A DNA stretch of 64,000 bases from Rubricella sp038526735 (GTDB lineage Bacteria; Pseudomonadota; Alphaproteobacteria; Rhodobacterales; Rhodobacteraceae), in the NCBI GenBank assembly GCA_038526735.1, contig JBCBGM010000008.1, forward strand, positions 1 through 64,000, given 5' to 3'. Below the pieces are notes generated by a model. That model saw nothing but the letters and a program-made list of their open reading frames with translations. It had not been told where the DNA came from and did not search any database. Positions within the stretch are counted from its first letter, which is position 1. Each line of letters starts with the position of its first letter. Shown piece by piece: positions 7,707 through 16,299 of the stretch. The position numbers and the translations under genes are program-made.

Positions 7707-9113
7707 TCAGGCGGCCAAAGACCGCGGCAACGCGTGCGCCCATTGCGTGATCGTGCCCGCACCGAGGCACACCACCATATCACCGGGTTGCGCCACGTCT
7801 GCAACCAACCGCGCTAGATCATCGGGGCTTTCAAGCGCGATCGCCCGCCGATGCCCGTGGTCGGCGATACCCGCCACAAGCGTGTCTCGCGTGATGCCCT
7901 CAATGGGCGCTTCACCAGCGGCGTATATGTCAGAGATCACGGCGACATCCGCTGCGTTAAAGCAGGTGCAGAATTGCTCAAACAGGCTCTCGACCCGGCT
8001 GTAGCGATGCGGTTGGTGCACCGCGATGACCTTGCCCTTGGTGGAGGCGCGGGCGGCTTTCAGCACCGCCTCAATCTCCACCGGATGGTGGCCATAGTCG
8101 TCGATGATCGTCACACCGTTGACCTCACCCACATGCGTAAAGCGCCGGTTTACACCACCAAACCCGGCCAAGGCGCGGCGAATATCCCCGTCCGAGAGCC
8201 GCAAATCCAACGCCACCGCAATCGCCGCAAGCGCGTTTTGCACGTTGTGATCGCCGGGCATCGGCAGGGTCAGCCCCTCAATCCGCCGCTCGCTGTCGCG
8301 CGTACGGGCCACGACGTCAAAATGCGCGGTCGTGCCCTCATAGCGCAGGTTCACGCCGCAAACGTCCGCCTGCAGCGAAAACCCATAGGTGATGACCCTC
8401 TTGTCCCCGATCCGCCCCACAAGGCTCTGGACTTCGAGGTGGTCAATGCAGAGCACCGCAGCGCCGTAAAACGGGATGTTGGCGACAAAGCTGTCAAAGG
8501 CCGCGCGCAAGGTGTCGAAGTCGCCGTAATGGTCCATGTGCTCGGGGTCGATGTTGGTGATGATCCCGATGGTCGCGGGCAAGCGCAGAAACGAGCCATC
8601 GCTTTCATCGGCCTCAACGACCATCCAGTCAGACGCGCCCATCCTCGCATTGGAGCCATAGGCGTGGATGATGCCGCCATTGATCACCGTGGGGTCGACG
8701 CCGCCTGCATCAAGCACGGCGGCGACCATCGATGTGGTCGTCGTCTTCCCATGCGTGCCTGCGACAGCAACGTTTGATTTCAGCCGCATCAACTCCGCCA
8801 ACATCTCCGCCCGCCGCACAATCGGAAGACCCTCAGCGCGCGCCGCGTCCAGCTCAGGGTTGCCCGGTTTGATCGCGCTGGAGATCACAACGACCTCCGC
8901 CCCCGTCAGATTGTCTGCCGTTTGCCCCACAAAGGTGGTCGCCCCAAGCTCGCGCAACCGCTCCAAAATCGGCCCATCTTTCAGGTCAGACCCCTGCACC
9001 TGATAGCCGTGATTGAGCATTACCTCAGCGATCCCAGACATCCCGATCCCGCCAATGCCGACGAAGTGGATAGGGCCTATGTCTTGCGGCAGTCGTGTGG
9101 GGCGATGGATCAC
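7707..9113 (-). CDS. murC: UDP-N-acetylmuramate--L-alanine ligase
   Basis: MurC adds L-Ala to UDP-MurNAc with ATP. GIGGIGMSGIAEVM near residue 20 is the nucleotide-sugar Rossmann motif. GTHGKTTTTSMV near 118 is the ATP P-loop. EADESDGSF and the DDYGHHPVEI motif are typical of MurC. The length is 468 residues. Its start overlaps the murG stop by 4 nt. Confidence 0.98.
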   Translation of the reverse strand: MIHRPTRLPQDIGPIHFVGIGGIGMSGIAEVMLNHGYQVQGSDLKDGPILERLRELGATTFVGQTADNLTGAEVVVISSAIKPGNPELDAARAEGLPIVRRAEMLAELMRLKSNVAVAGTHGKTTTTSMVAAVLDAGGVDPTVINGGIIHAYGSNARMGASDWMVVEADESDGSFLRLPATIGIITNIDPEHMDHYGDFDTLRAAFDSFVANIPFYGAAVLCIDHLEVQSLVGRIGDKRVITYGFSLQADVCGVNLRYEGTTAHFDVVARTRDSERRIEGLTLPMPGDHNVQNALAAIAVALDLRLSDGDIRRALAGFGGVNRRFTHVGEVNGVTIIDDYGHHPVEIEAVLKAARASTKGKVIAVHQPHRYSRVESLFEQFCTCFNAADVAVISDIYAAGEAPIEGITRDTLVAGIADHGHRRAIALESPDDLARLVADVAQPGDMVVCLGAGTITQWAHALPRSLAA

Positions 9114-10204
9114 GGGCGCTCTCCTGAAGATGTGGCCTCTACAAGGTCTGCCAAATGGCGCGCCGCATGCGGGCGCGCGGCATTGCGGGCGGCGAGAGAC
9201 ATGCGGATCGCAACCTCCGGCTGAGACAGAATTTCGGCGATATGCGGTAACAGCGTGTCTGCCGTCAACTCCGATTGCGCGATCATCCGCGCCGCACCAG
9301 CCTCAACCAAAGGCCGCGCGTTATGGGTTTGATGGTCCCCGGCCGCATGGGCATAGGGGATCAAAATGGACGGGCGCCCAAGCGCGGTAATCTCCGCCAC
9401 CGAAGAAGCGCCCGCGCGCGAAATCACCAGATGCGCCTGCGAGAGTCGCTCTGGAATGTCGTCGTAAAACGGGCGCACGTCGGCGGTGATGTTCAAGCTG
9501 GCATAGGCCTGCCGCACCGCGTCTTCATCCTCCGGGCGGGCCTGTTGGGTGATCTCAATGCGCGCACGCAACGCTTCCGGCAACCGCGCAATCGCCTCCG
9601 GCACCACTTGGCTCAAAACCTGCGCGCCTTGACTGCCGCCAAACACAAGCACCCGGACAGGGCCACTTTCGGGATGCGCATACCGCGCGCCTGCCCGCGA
9701 CAGCACCTCCGAGCGCACCGGGTTGCCGAGATGGCGCGCATTGCTCCCCGCCCCCGAGGTCGGCCAAACGCCACAGGCGACCACATCCACGCGGTTCGCA
9801 AAGAACCGGTTCACCCGGCCCATCACGCCGTTTTGCTCATGAATGATGCGCGGGCTCTTCAGCAGCATCGCCGCCAGCATCGCCGGGATCGCCGGGTAGC
9901 CGCCAAACCCCGCCACACAGGCCGGGCGCGCGCGGCGCATCTGGCGCAAGGTGCTCAGCACCCCCAGACCAATCACAAACGGCGCGGTCAGCTTTCCAAG
10001 CACGCCACCCCGCGCGAATGTGGCAGATCGCACAACCCGCCGTTCCACCGCCTCTGGAAACCCGCCCGCGTAGCGCGCACCGCGCGCATCAGTCGAGAGC
10101 ACCACGCGCCAGCCGCGCCCTAGCATTTCTTCCGCCAGCGCTTGCGCGGGGAACATGTGCCCCCCCGTGCCGCCCGCTGCGATCACCAAAAGCGGGGCGC
10201 TCAT
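9110..10204 (-). CDS. murG: Undecaprenyl-PP-MurNAc-pentapeptide GlcNAc transferase
   Basis: MurG is the inner-face glycosyltransferase that converts lipid I to lipid II. GGTGGHMFPAQALAEEM at about residues 12-28 is the acceptor-binding G loop. GFGGYPAIPAM and HEQNGVMGRVNRF are further family motifs. The donor site ISRAGASSVAEITALGRPSILIPY is complete. The length is 364 residues. The ATG lies three bases after a hairpin repeat, and the codon is not preceded by a strong ribosome-binding site. Confidence 0.98.
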   Translation of the reverse strand: MSAPLLVIAAGGTGGHMFPAQALAEEMLGRGWRVVLSTDARGARYAGGFPEAVERRVVRSATFARGGVLGKLTAPFVIGLGVLSTLRQMRRARPACVAGFGGYPAIPAMLAAMLLKSPRIIHEQNGVMGRVNRFFANRVDVVACGVWPTSGAGSNARHLGNPVRSEVLSRAGARYAHPESGPVRVLVFGGSQGAQVLSQVVPEAIARLPEALRARIEITQQARPEDEDAVRQAYASLNITADVRPFYDDIPERLSQAHLVISRAGASSVAEITALGRPSILIPYAHAAGDHQTHNARPLVEAGAARMIAQSELTADTLLPHIAEILSQPEVAIRMSLAARNAARPHAARHLADLVEATSSGERP

Positions 10205-10206
10205 GC

Positions 10207-10240
10207 TTCAATGGTCCCAAAATATGCCCGCCGGAGGCGG
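10207..10240 (-). repeat. Intra-operon hairpin repeat, copy 2
   Basis: The element has the same CCGCC-TCC-GGCGG hairpin, GCATATTTTGG and GACCATTGAA as the copy at 7661-7694. It lies between the ftsW stop (10254) and the murG start (10204), so it forms nearly the whole spacer. Confidence 0.8.
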
Positions 10241-10253
10241 CCGTCCGCGCGGC

Positions 10254-11423
10254 TCATCTGGCATTCCCTGCAAAAAACGCATCTTCCAAATCGTCCGTGG
10301 GGCGGGTGCGCGTGAGCGCAAAGAGAATGCCCAACGTGATCCCGATCGCGAGCACCGAGCTTCCGCCGTAAGAAACGAACGGCAGCGTCATCCCCTTCTC
10401 TGGCAAGAGCCGCGCAGAGACGCCGATGTTGATGAAGGCTTGCACGGCCACAAGCGTCACCAGTCCAGCGCCTGCGATGCGAATGAAGGGGTCTTTCTCC
10501 CGCCGCAGCCGCCAAAGGGCACGCACTGCGATGGTCGCGAACAGGGCCACGACGATCAGAACCATCACGAGCCCGTATTCCTCTGCCGCCACCGCAATGA
10601 TATAGTCCGTGTGTGCGTCCGGCAGCCGCCATTTGATCTGGCCTTCGCCCAGACCCACTCCAAACAACCCGCCTTCCCGGATCGCGGCCTGCGCAAATCC
10701 GATCTGGCTGAGCGGATCAATCGCCGGGCTCAAAAACCCATCGATCCGCCGCGCCACATGCTCAGACGAGTTGTAGGCCAGAACCGCGGCGCTTAGCACA
10801 ATCCCGCCCAACCCCAGCAGGATGAACATCGGCGCACCAGCGACGAACATCATCACCGCCCAAGCAGAGAGAATAAGCGTCGCCTGCCCAAAATCGGGCT
10901 GCATCGCGAGCATGAAAATCAAAACACCCGCTGTGATCGTCGCCAGAATACGGCCCGGAGGCCCTCCGCGTTCATAACTGCCAGCCATCATCCAAGCCGC
11001 CACGGCGACAAAGCCGGGCTTGAGAAACTCTGAAGGCTGCACCGACATGAACCCGAGCGAATACCACCGCACAGCACCCTTGCCGAAATCGGTTCCGAAT
11101 GCGGGCAACAGGGCCACGGCGATGAACGCGCCCAAGAAGCCCAGCACGGCGCAGCGGCGCACCCAGACCATGGGCATGGCGGAAATCGTGAGCATGACTA
11201 TCAGCGCCAGCATCCCAAACGCCGCTTGCCGCGTTACGTAATAAAACGGGCCCAGTCCATTGCGCTCTGCCAGGGGTGGAGAGGCGGCCTGCCCCAGCAA
11301 AAGCCCCAGCAAAAACAAGATCGCGACCAGCGAGAGGCTGGTCTTATCGACCGTGCGCCACCAACGCGGAAACCAATGCTCCAGCTCCGCCCGAGGCGCA
11401 GCTGCTACGTTCATATGTGTCAT
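10254..11423 (-). CDS. ftsW: Peptidoglycan polymerase FtsW (SEDS family)
   Basis: FtsW is the septal glycosyltransferase that polymerises lipid II together with FtsI. About ten membrane helices are visible in 389 residues. The C-terminal signature LLPEKGMTLPFVSYGGSS is diagnostic. The WYSLGFMSVQPSEFLKPGF motif is in the middle. The N-terminal cytoplasmic tail runs to about residue 28. It is 100 nt downstream of the methyltransferase gene and upstream of murG. Confidence 0.97.
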   Translation of the reverse strand: MTHMNVAAAPRAELEHWFPRWWRTVDKTSLSLVAILFLLGLLLGQAASPPLAERNGLGPFYYVTRQAAFGMLALIVMLTISAMPMVWVRRCAVLGFLGAFIAVALLPAFGTDFGKGAVRWYSLGFMSVQPSEFLKPGFVAVAAWMMAGSYERGGPPGRILATITAGVLIFMLAMQPDFGQATLILSAWAVMMFVAGAPMFILLGLGGIVLSAAVLAYNSSEHVARRIDGFLSPAIDPLSQIGFAQAAIREGGLFGVGLGEGQIKWRLPDAHTDYIIAVAAEEYGLVMVLIVVALFATIAVRALWRLRREKDPFIRIAGAGLVTLVAVQAFINIGVSARLLPEKGMTLPFVSYGGSSVLAIGITLGILFALTRTRPTDDLEDAFFAGNAR

Positions 11424-11523
11424 GTGAGCTGCTCGCCCGTATGATTTTGCCTCTGCGGTTCAGCCCTCGTTTGGATCGGGGCGGATACCACGTGAGAACG
11501 ATACCCCTACTCGCGCCGCAAAT

Positions 11524-12126
11524 CTACGCTTTCTGTGCGAGCATCACTGTATGCCCATGGGCCTTCGGGTCTTCGGCTATAAAGCCACGCAGTTGTAGTT
11601 CGTGCTCGGCGAGGATGGCGACATATTCGGATGGGTCGAGGGAGGCGTGATAAACGTGTTCAGTGCCGACGGTTCCCACGCGCTCTCCAGCTTCGGGGCC
11701 GCAGGTGAAAAGCAGTGCGCCGCCGGGGCGAAGGTGGTCGCAGACGCGGCTCAGGGTCTGGCGTTGCGCATCGGGCGTCAGGTGAAAGAACGAGTCCCAC
11801 ATCACGACGCCATCAAACGCTTGGTGAAGCGAAAGTGTGCGCATATCCGCTTGGATCGCAGTCACCTGAGGCAACCGCTCACGGAGCAGACTTAGCATGG
11901 CAGAGGACTGATCGACCCCCGTCACCTCAAACCCCCGCGCGACCAACCAAGCAGCAATCGGCTCTCCGCCGCCACACCCGAGGTCGAGCACATGCGCATC
12001 GGATGCCAATAAGGCCGCAAACCGCTCAAGCCATGGCCCCTCTACCCCCTCGCGGAGGCGAAACTGGTCCCACGCCGCCGCCTGCCGCTCATAGACCCCA
12101 GCGATATCCTCTGGTCCGCCGCTCAT
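11524..12126 (-). CDS. Class I SAM-dependent methyltransferase
   Basis: This 200-residue protein has a Rossmann SAM-binding motif, VLDLGCGGGEPIAAWL, at about 46-61, followed by VTGVDQSSAML (acidic motif II) and DGVVMWDSFFHL (motif IV). This is the small-molecule or Methyltransf_25 type, and the substrate is unknown. It overlaps the GNAT gene by 4 nt, so the two are co-translated within the dcw operon between murD and ftsW. Confidence 0.85.
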   Translation of the reverse strand: MSGGPEDIAGVYERQAAAWDQFRLREGVEGPWLERFAALLASDAHVLDLGCGGGEPIAAWLVARGFEVTGVDQSSAMLSLLRERLPQVTAIQADMRTLSLHQAFDGVVMWDSFFHLTPDAQRQTLSRVCDHLRPGGALLFTCGPEAGERVGTVGTEHVYHASLDPSEYVAILAEHELQLRGFIAEDPKAHGHTVMLAQKA

Positions 12127-12629
12127 CCGCTGATCCGTTTATGCAGATAGGTGAGGAACGGGGCGAAATGCCGTGGGTTGGCGTTGCCCTCGTAGCGCGC
12201 GATCTCTGTGAAACCGGCACGCGCGTAGAGCGAAAGCATATTGGTGTTGCCGTACACCGTATCGGCATAGAGGTCGGTTAGCCCCATCTCGGCAGCAAGC
12301 TTAAAGCGCGCCGCCATGAGGGCAGAGCCCACCCCCTGCCCTTGTGCCTCTGGCCGCACATACATCCGTTTCAACTCGCCCGCTGTCGGGCTGATCTTGC
12401 GCAGGCATCCGGTACCCACACAGTGTGCGCCGCTCCATGCCATAAATGTCTGCCCTTTGGGCGGCGTGGCGTTTGGCAGGTCATCGAGGGATTTCTGAAC
12501 CATCTCGTGGGGGTCAAGCCGCTCCCCACCGACCGACACAAACCGTGCGACGATGCCCTCAAAATAGGGCAGCAACAGTTCCGACATCACGGCACGGTCG
12601 CCCTCTTCAAAGGGGCGCAAGGTAGTCAT
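12123..12629 (-). CDS. GNAT family N-acetyltransferase
   Basis: This 168-residue acetyltransferase has an acetyl-CoA binding signature, RMYVRPEAQGQGVGSALM (R/QxxGxG/A), near residue 89, and ends with LYARAGFTEIARYE, a usual motif B. The substrate is unknown. Four-nt overlaps with murD upstream and the methyltransferase downstream show it is an integral part of the operon, though it is not a standard dcw gene. Confidence 0.88.
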   Translation of the reverse strand: MTTLRPFEEGDRAVMSELLLPYFEGIVARFVSVGGERLDPHEMVQKSLDDLPNATPPKGQTFMAWSGAHCVGTGCLRKISPTAGELKRMYVRPEAQGQGVGSALMAARFKLAAEMGLTDLYADTVYGNTNMLSLYARAGFTEIARYEGNANPRHFAPFLTYLHKRISG

Positions 12630-14026
12630 CTCACATGCGCGGCGACCAACGCCTCAAACGCCTCGCCCCGCGACTCAAAACTCGGGAATTGGTCAAAGCT
12701 GGCGCAGGCGGGCGCTAGGAGCACCGTCTCGCCGGGCTGCGCATCGGCGACGGCTTGTCCGAACGCCGCCTCTAGCGTGCCTGCCACCGAGTGCGGTTTC
12801 TCACCCAGTGTACGCGCAAAAGCCTCCGCCGCGTCACCAATCAAATAGGCCTTCTCCACTCGATCCATCAGCCCCACGAGCGGCGTAATGCCCCCCTCTT
12901 TCGGGACACCCCCTACAATCCAGCGGATTTTGTCGAAAGCCTTGAGCGCCTGTTCGGCGGCATCAGCGTTGGTCGCCTTGCTGTCGTTCACAAAGCGCAC
13001 GCCGTCTTTCTCTCCAACGATCTGGCAGCGGTGCCGCAGCCCACCGAAAGAGGCCATCGCCCCCTCGATCTGGCGCGGCCCGATGCCCAGCGCCCGACAG
13101 GCCGCATAGGCATGGCACGCGTTTTGATGGTTGTGCGCGCCCGGCAGACCGGTAAATCCGCGCATATCAAACGAGGTCATCTGCCGCCCGCGCCGCCACT
13201 CGGTCAGCCAGCCTTTGCGGGCAAACACGTGCCATCCATCGCCCGTCAGTTTGGTGTTGGAGACGCGGATGACCGGATCGCCATCACTCTCACGCTCGCG
13301 CATCTGCGCGGCCAGAAACCGCCCCTCCAGCTGATCAACGCCAATAATCGCGCGTTCCGGCCCGCCCTCGGCAAAGAGCCTGCGCTTCGCTGCAAAGTAG
13401 CCGCCCATTCCGCCGTGCCGGTCGAGGTGATCGGGGGAGAGGTTTGTAAACACCGCCACATCCGGCGCCAGCGCGCGGGCCAGTTCGATTTGGTAAGACG
13501 ACAGCTCAAGCACGATCACATCGCCATCCTCACCCGGCTCCAGATCAAGCACCCCGCGCCCGATGTTGCCGCCCATCTGCGTGGGTCGGCCAATCTCTGC
13601 GAGCATATGGTGGATCAGGGCGGTCGTGGTGGATTTTCCGTTCGACCCCGTCACGCAAATCACGCGCGGGGGTGTGTCCATCTCCCCCCACTCGGGCGTC
13701 GCAAACGACCGAAAGAATAGCCCCACGTCGTTGTCGAGCACCGCGCCATGCGCTTGCGCGGCGAGCACCGCCTTGTGCGGCTGCGGATAGAGATGCGGGA
13801 TGCCCGGCGAGACGATCAGCGCCGCGATGCCATCCCAGGGCTTGTCGCGGGTCAGGTCCTCCACGGCAAAACCCTCGGCCTCCGCCGCAGCGCGTGCAGC
13901 CTCGCCGTCATCCCAGCAAATGGGCGTTGCACCCCCCGCCTCCAGCGCACGCGCCGCCGCGAGCCCCGAGCGGCCCAGCCCCAGCACACCAACCTTGCGG
14001 CCCTGATATCCTCTCACCGGGATCAT
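12626..14026 (-). CDS. murD: UDP-N-acetylmuramoylalanine--D-glutamate ligase
   Basis: MurD adds D-Glu to UDP-MurNAc-L-Ala. ATG 14026 (MIPVRGYQG) gives 466 residues and the expected N-terminal GVLGLGRSGLAAARAL motif. An upstream in-frame start at 14083 would run into the SDR gene. The ATP P-loop is VTGSNGKSTTTALIHHML. HRCQIVGEKDGVRFVNDSKATN is the MurD-specific segment. It starts 7 nt after the SDR stop. Confidence 0.97.
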   Translation of the reverse strand: MIPVRGYQGRKVGVLGLGRSGLAAARALEAGGATPICWDDGEAARAAAEAEGFAVEDLTRDKPWDGIAALIVSPGIPHLYPQPHKAVLAAQAHGAVLDNDVGLFFRSFATPEWGEMDTPPRVICVTGSNGKSTTTALIHHMLAEIGRPTQMGGNIGRGVLDLEPGEDGDVIVLELSSYQIELARALAPDVAVFTNLSPDHLDRHGGMGGYFAAKRRLFAEGGPERAIIGVDQLEGRFLAAQMRERESDGDPVIRVSNTKLTGDGWHVFARKGWLTEWRRGRQMTSFDMRGFTGLPGAHNHQNACHAYAACRALGIGPRQIEGAMASFGGLRHRCQIVGEKDGVRFVNDSKATNADAAEQALKAFDKIRWIVGGVPKEGGITPLVGLMDRVEKAYLIGDAAEAFARTLGEKPHSVAGTLEAAFGQAVADAQPGETVLLAPACASFDQFPSFESRGEAFEALVAAHVR

Positions 14027-14033
14027 CGCGCGC

Positions 14034-14678
14034 TCACCATTCAATCGGTGCGCGGCGGCGGAAGAAGCCGCCCGTGGGCCCATCCTCAGGCAAGGTGGCG
14101 AGCCAAATCGCGGTGTCGGCGCCCTCTTCGGGCGTGCGCGGGGCCGAGGCGCCTCCCATCCGCGTGCGCACCCAACCGGGGCACATCGCGTTGACCTTCA
14201 CACCGGGCGGAAGGTCCCTCGGCAACGCCTTCGTCAGCGCATTGAGCGAGGCTTTCGCCACGCCATAGGCATGCGGCCCACCCAGCCCTTCGGCAAAACT
14301 GCCCCAACCGGAAGAGACATTGACGATCCGCCCCCAGCCTGCCTCGCGCATATGCGGCAGGGCGGTCGCGATGAGGTAGAAGGGGCCGTGCACCATCACC
14401 TCCATATGCTCCTCAAACCCCTCGGGGTCAGCAAGCATCGAGCCCTCCCCGAGCACCCCGGCATTGTTCACGAGGATATCGACGCCCTGTGCGGCGCAGA
14501 AGCTTTCGGGGTTCTGCAAATCACACCAAACAGCCTCCGCCCCGATCTTTTCGGCAATAGGCGCCGCGGCCTCAACATCCCGGGCACCCATGCGCACACG
14601 GATGCCCTGCGCCACAAGCCCCTCACAAATCGCGAGGCCGATGCCGCGGTTTCCGCCAGTGACGAGTGCTGTTTTCAT
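14034..14678 (-). CDS. Short-chain dehydrogenase/reductase
   Basis: This 214-residue classical SDR has the cofactor loop TGGNRGIG at about residues 7-14, the NNAG motif, a Ser in VNVSSGWG, and the YGVAK Tyr-Lys pair. GARDVEAA after strand 2 suggests an NADP(H) preference, as in related enzymes. The substrate is unknown. It sits between the small ATPase gene and murD inside the dcw operon, in the same direction and with close spacing. Confidence 0.88.
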   Translation of the reverse strand: MKTALVTGGNRGIGLAICEGLVAQGIRVRMGARDVEAAAPIAEKIGAEAVWCDLQNPESFCAAQGVDILVNNAGVLGEGSMLADPEGFEEHMEVMVHGPFYLIATALPHMREAGWGRIVNVSSGWGSFAEGLGGPHAYGVAKASLNALTKALPRDLPPGVKVNAMCPGWVRTRMGGASAPRTPEEGADTAIWLATLPEDGPTGGFFRRRAPIEW

Positions 14679-14705
14679 GGTGTCAAAGCCCCGCTCCTGC
14701 GCTCA

Positions 14706-15209
14706 TCAGCTCACTCGCTCCACGCGGTCTAGCAACCACTGCACCCGTGCGTCGAGCGGTAGTTTAGGCAGCACTAACACCTCATAGCCGCGTACCAGAT
14801 AGCCCTGCCATAGCCTGTCTGCCTCTGCCACCGCATCCTCAAAGCCATGGGCACGCTCCGCGTCCTTAACATAGATCTCGGGCCAAGGCGGGGCGAAGAA
14901 AACCTCTCTGGCGTACGGCAATTGCACCTCGGGGACCCGCTCCCCCAGATGCTTCAACGCTTCCTCAGCATCAATACGACTGCGATCAAGGAACACAGTG
15001 GTTGTCAGCGCTTTCAAGCCACGCAGATCCGCATCAGCATAAGCGATACACGCATGTGCAAAGCGCACTGGTTCTTGTTGTGGATCGATCCCTGACCGCA
15101 CCACCCGACGCCCCGGTTCCGGAAGTGTGGCATAGCCCAGCGCGCTCAGCTCTGCGATCAAGGTGGACTTGCCGCCGCCAGAGCATCCGGAAACGACAAA
15201 AAGAGTCAC
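14706..15209 (-). CDS. Predicted P-loop ATPase (COG3911-like)
   Basis: This is a 167-residue AAA_28-type protein. The Walker A motif GCSGGGKSTLI is at residues 8-18. TTTVFLDRSRIDAEE is a candidate Walker B segment, and the middle contains PWPEIYVKDAER. Such proteins are often annotated as kinase-like ATPases of unknown substrate. It starts 4 nt after the mraY stop, so it belongs to the same operon. The family call is from motif and size. Confidence 0.75.
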   Translation of the reverse strand: MTLFVVSGCSGGGKSTLIAELSALGYATLPEPGRRVVRSGIDPQQEPVRFAHACIAYADADLRGLKALTTTVFLDRSRIDAEEALKHLGERVPEVQLPYAREVFFAPPWPEIYVKDAERAHGFEDAVAEADRLWQGYLVRGYEVLVLPKLPLDARVQWLLDRVERVS

Positions 15210-15213
15210 ACCC

Positions 15214-16299
15214 TCACCTCAACTTCAACGTCGCCAGGCCCACCAGCGCCAGTACCAAGCTTATAATCCAGAAGCGGATCACGATGGTCGACTCCGCCCA
15301 GCCTTTTTTCTCGAAGTGGTGGTGGATCGGGGCCATCAGGAACACCCTCTTGCCGGTGCGTTTGTAGACGGCGACCTGGATGATGACCGACAGCGCCTCC
15401 ACCACGAAGAGCCCGCCGATGATCGCCAGCACGATCTCGTGCTTGGTCGCCACCGCAATCGCCCCCAGCGCACCGCCCAAAGCCAGCGATCCGGTGTCGC
15501 CCATGAACACCGCCGCGGGGGGTGCGTTGTACCACAAAAACCCGAGGCCCGCGCCGATGATGCCGGCGCAGAAGACTGTGATCTCTCCGGTGCCCACCAC
15601 GTAATGCACGTCGAGATACTGCGTGAAATCGACCCGGCCGATAAGGTATGCGATCACTCCAAAGGCCCCCGCCGCGATCATCACCGGCATGATCGCAAGG
15701 CCATCGAGGCCGTCGGTCAGGTTCACCGAATTTGCCGCCCCCACGATCACGATCATCGCGAAGGGGATAAACAGGAAGCCAAGGTTCAAGAGAAGGTCCT
15801 TGAAAACCGGAAAGGCGAGATGGCCGGAGAGCTCTGGCACATGCATCTGCGTCGCCCACCAGCCCGCAACGGCGGCAATGCCAAAGCCAATACCCAGCCG
15901 CATCCGCCCCGACAGCCCTGCATGCGTTTGCTTGGTGACCTTGGCGTAGTCATCGGCAAACCCAATCAGCCCAAAGCCCAGCGTGACCAGCAGCACCATC
16001 CAGACATAGCCATTGTCCCACCGCGCCCAGAGCAGGGTGGAGATCATCAGCGCCACCAAGATCAGCAAGCCGCCCATGGTCGGCGTGCCCTGCTTTTCGA
16101 GCACGTGCCGCTCTGGCCCGTCAGTGCGGATCGGCTGGCCCTTGCCCTGCTTGCGCCGCAGCACGTTGATCATCGGGCGCCCGAAGAACAACCCAATGAA
16201 GAGCGCGGTGAAGAACGCCCCGCCCGAGCGGAAGGTCAGATAGCGAAATAGGTTGAACACGTCGCCGCCGTCAGAGAGCTCAGTGAGGTAGAAAAGCAT
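15214..16299 (-). CDS. mraY: Phospho-MurNAc-pentapeptide transferase
   Basis: MraY makes lipid I from UDP-MurNAc-pentapeptide and undecaprenyl phosphate. The 361 residues contain about ten membrane helices. FADDYAKVTKQ carries the catalytic Asp pair, NSVNLTDGLDGLA is the second catalytic motif, and HHHFEKKGWAE is the polyhistidine loop. The start codon shares a base with the murF stop region (16299), which indicates translational coupling. Confidence 0.98.
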   Translation of the reverse strand: MLFYLTELSDGGDVFNLFRYLTFRSGGAFFTALFIGLFFGRPMINVLRRKQGKGQPIRTDGPERHVLEKQGTPTMGGLLILVALMISTLLWARWDNGYVWMVLLVTLGFGLIGFADDYAKVTKQTHAGLSGRMRLGIGFGIAAVAGWWATQMHVPELSGHLAFPVFKDLLLNLGFLFIPFAMIVIVGAANSVNLTDGLDGLAIMPVMIAAGAFGVIAYLIGRVDFTQYLDVHYVVGTGEITVFCAGIIGAGLGFLWYNAPPAAVFMGDTGSLALGGALGAIAVATKHEIVLAIIGGLFVVEALSVIIQVAVYKRTGKRVFLMAPIHHHFEKKGWAESTIVIRFWIISLVLALVGLATLKLR

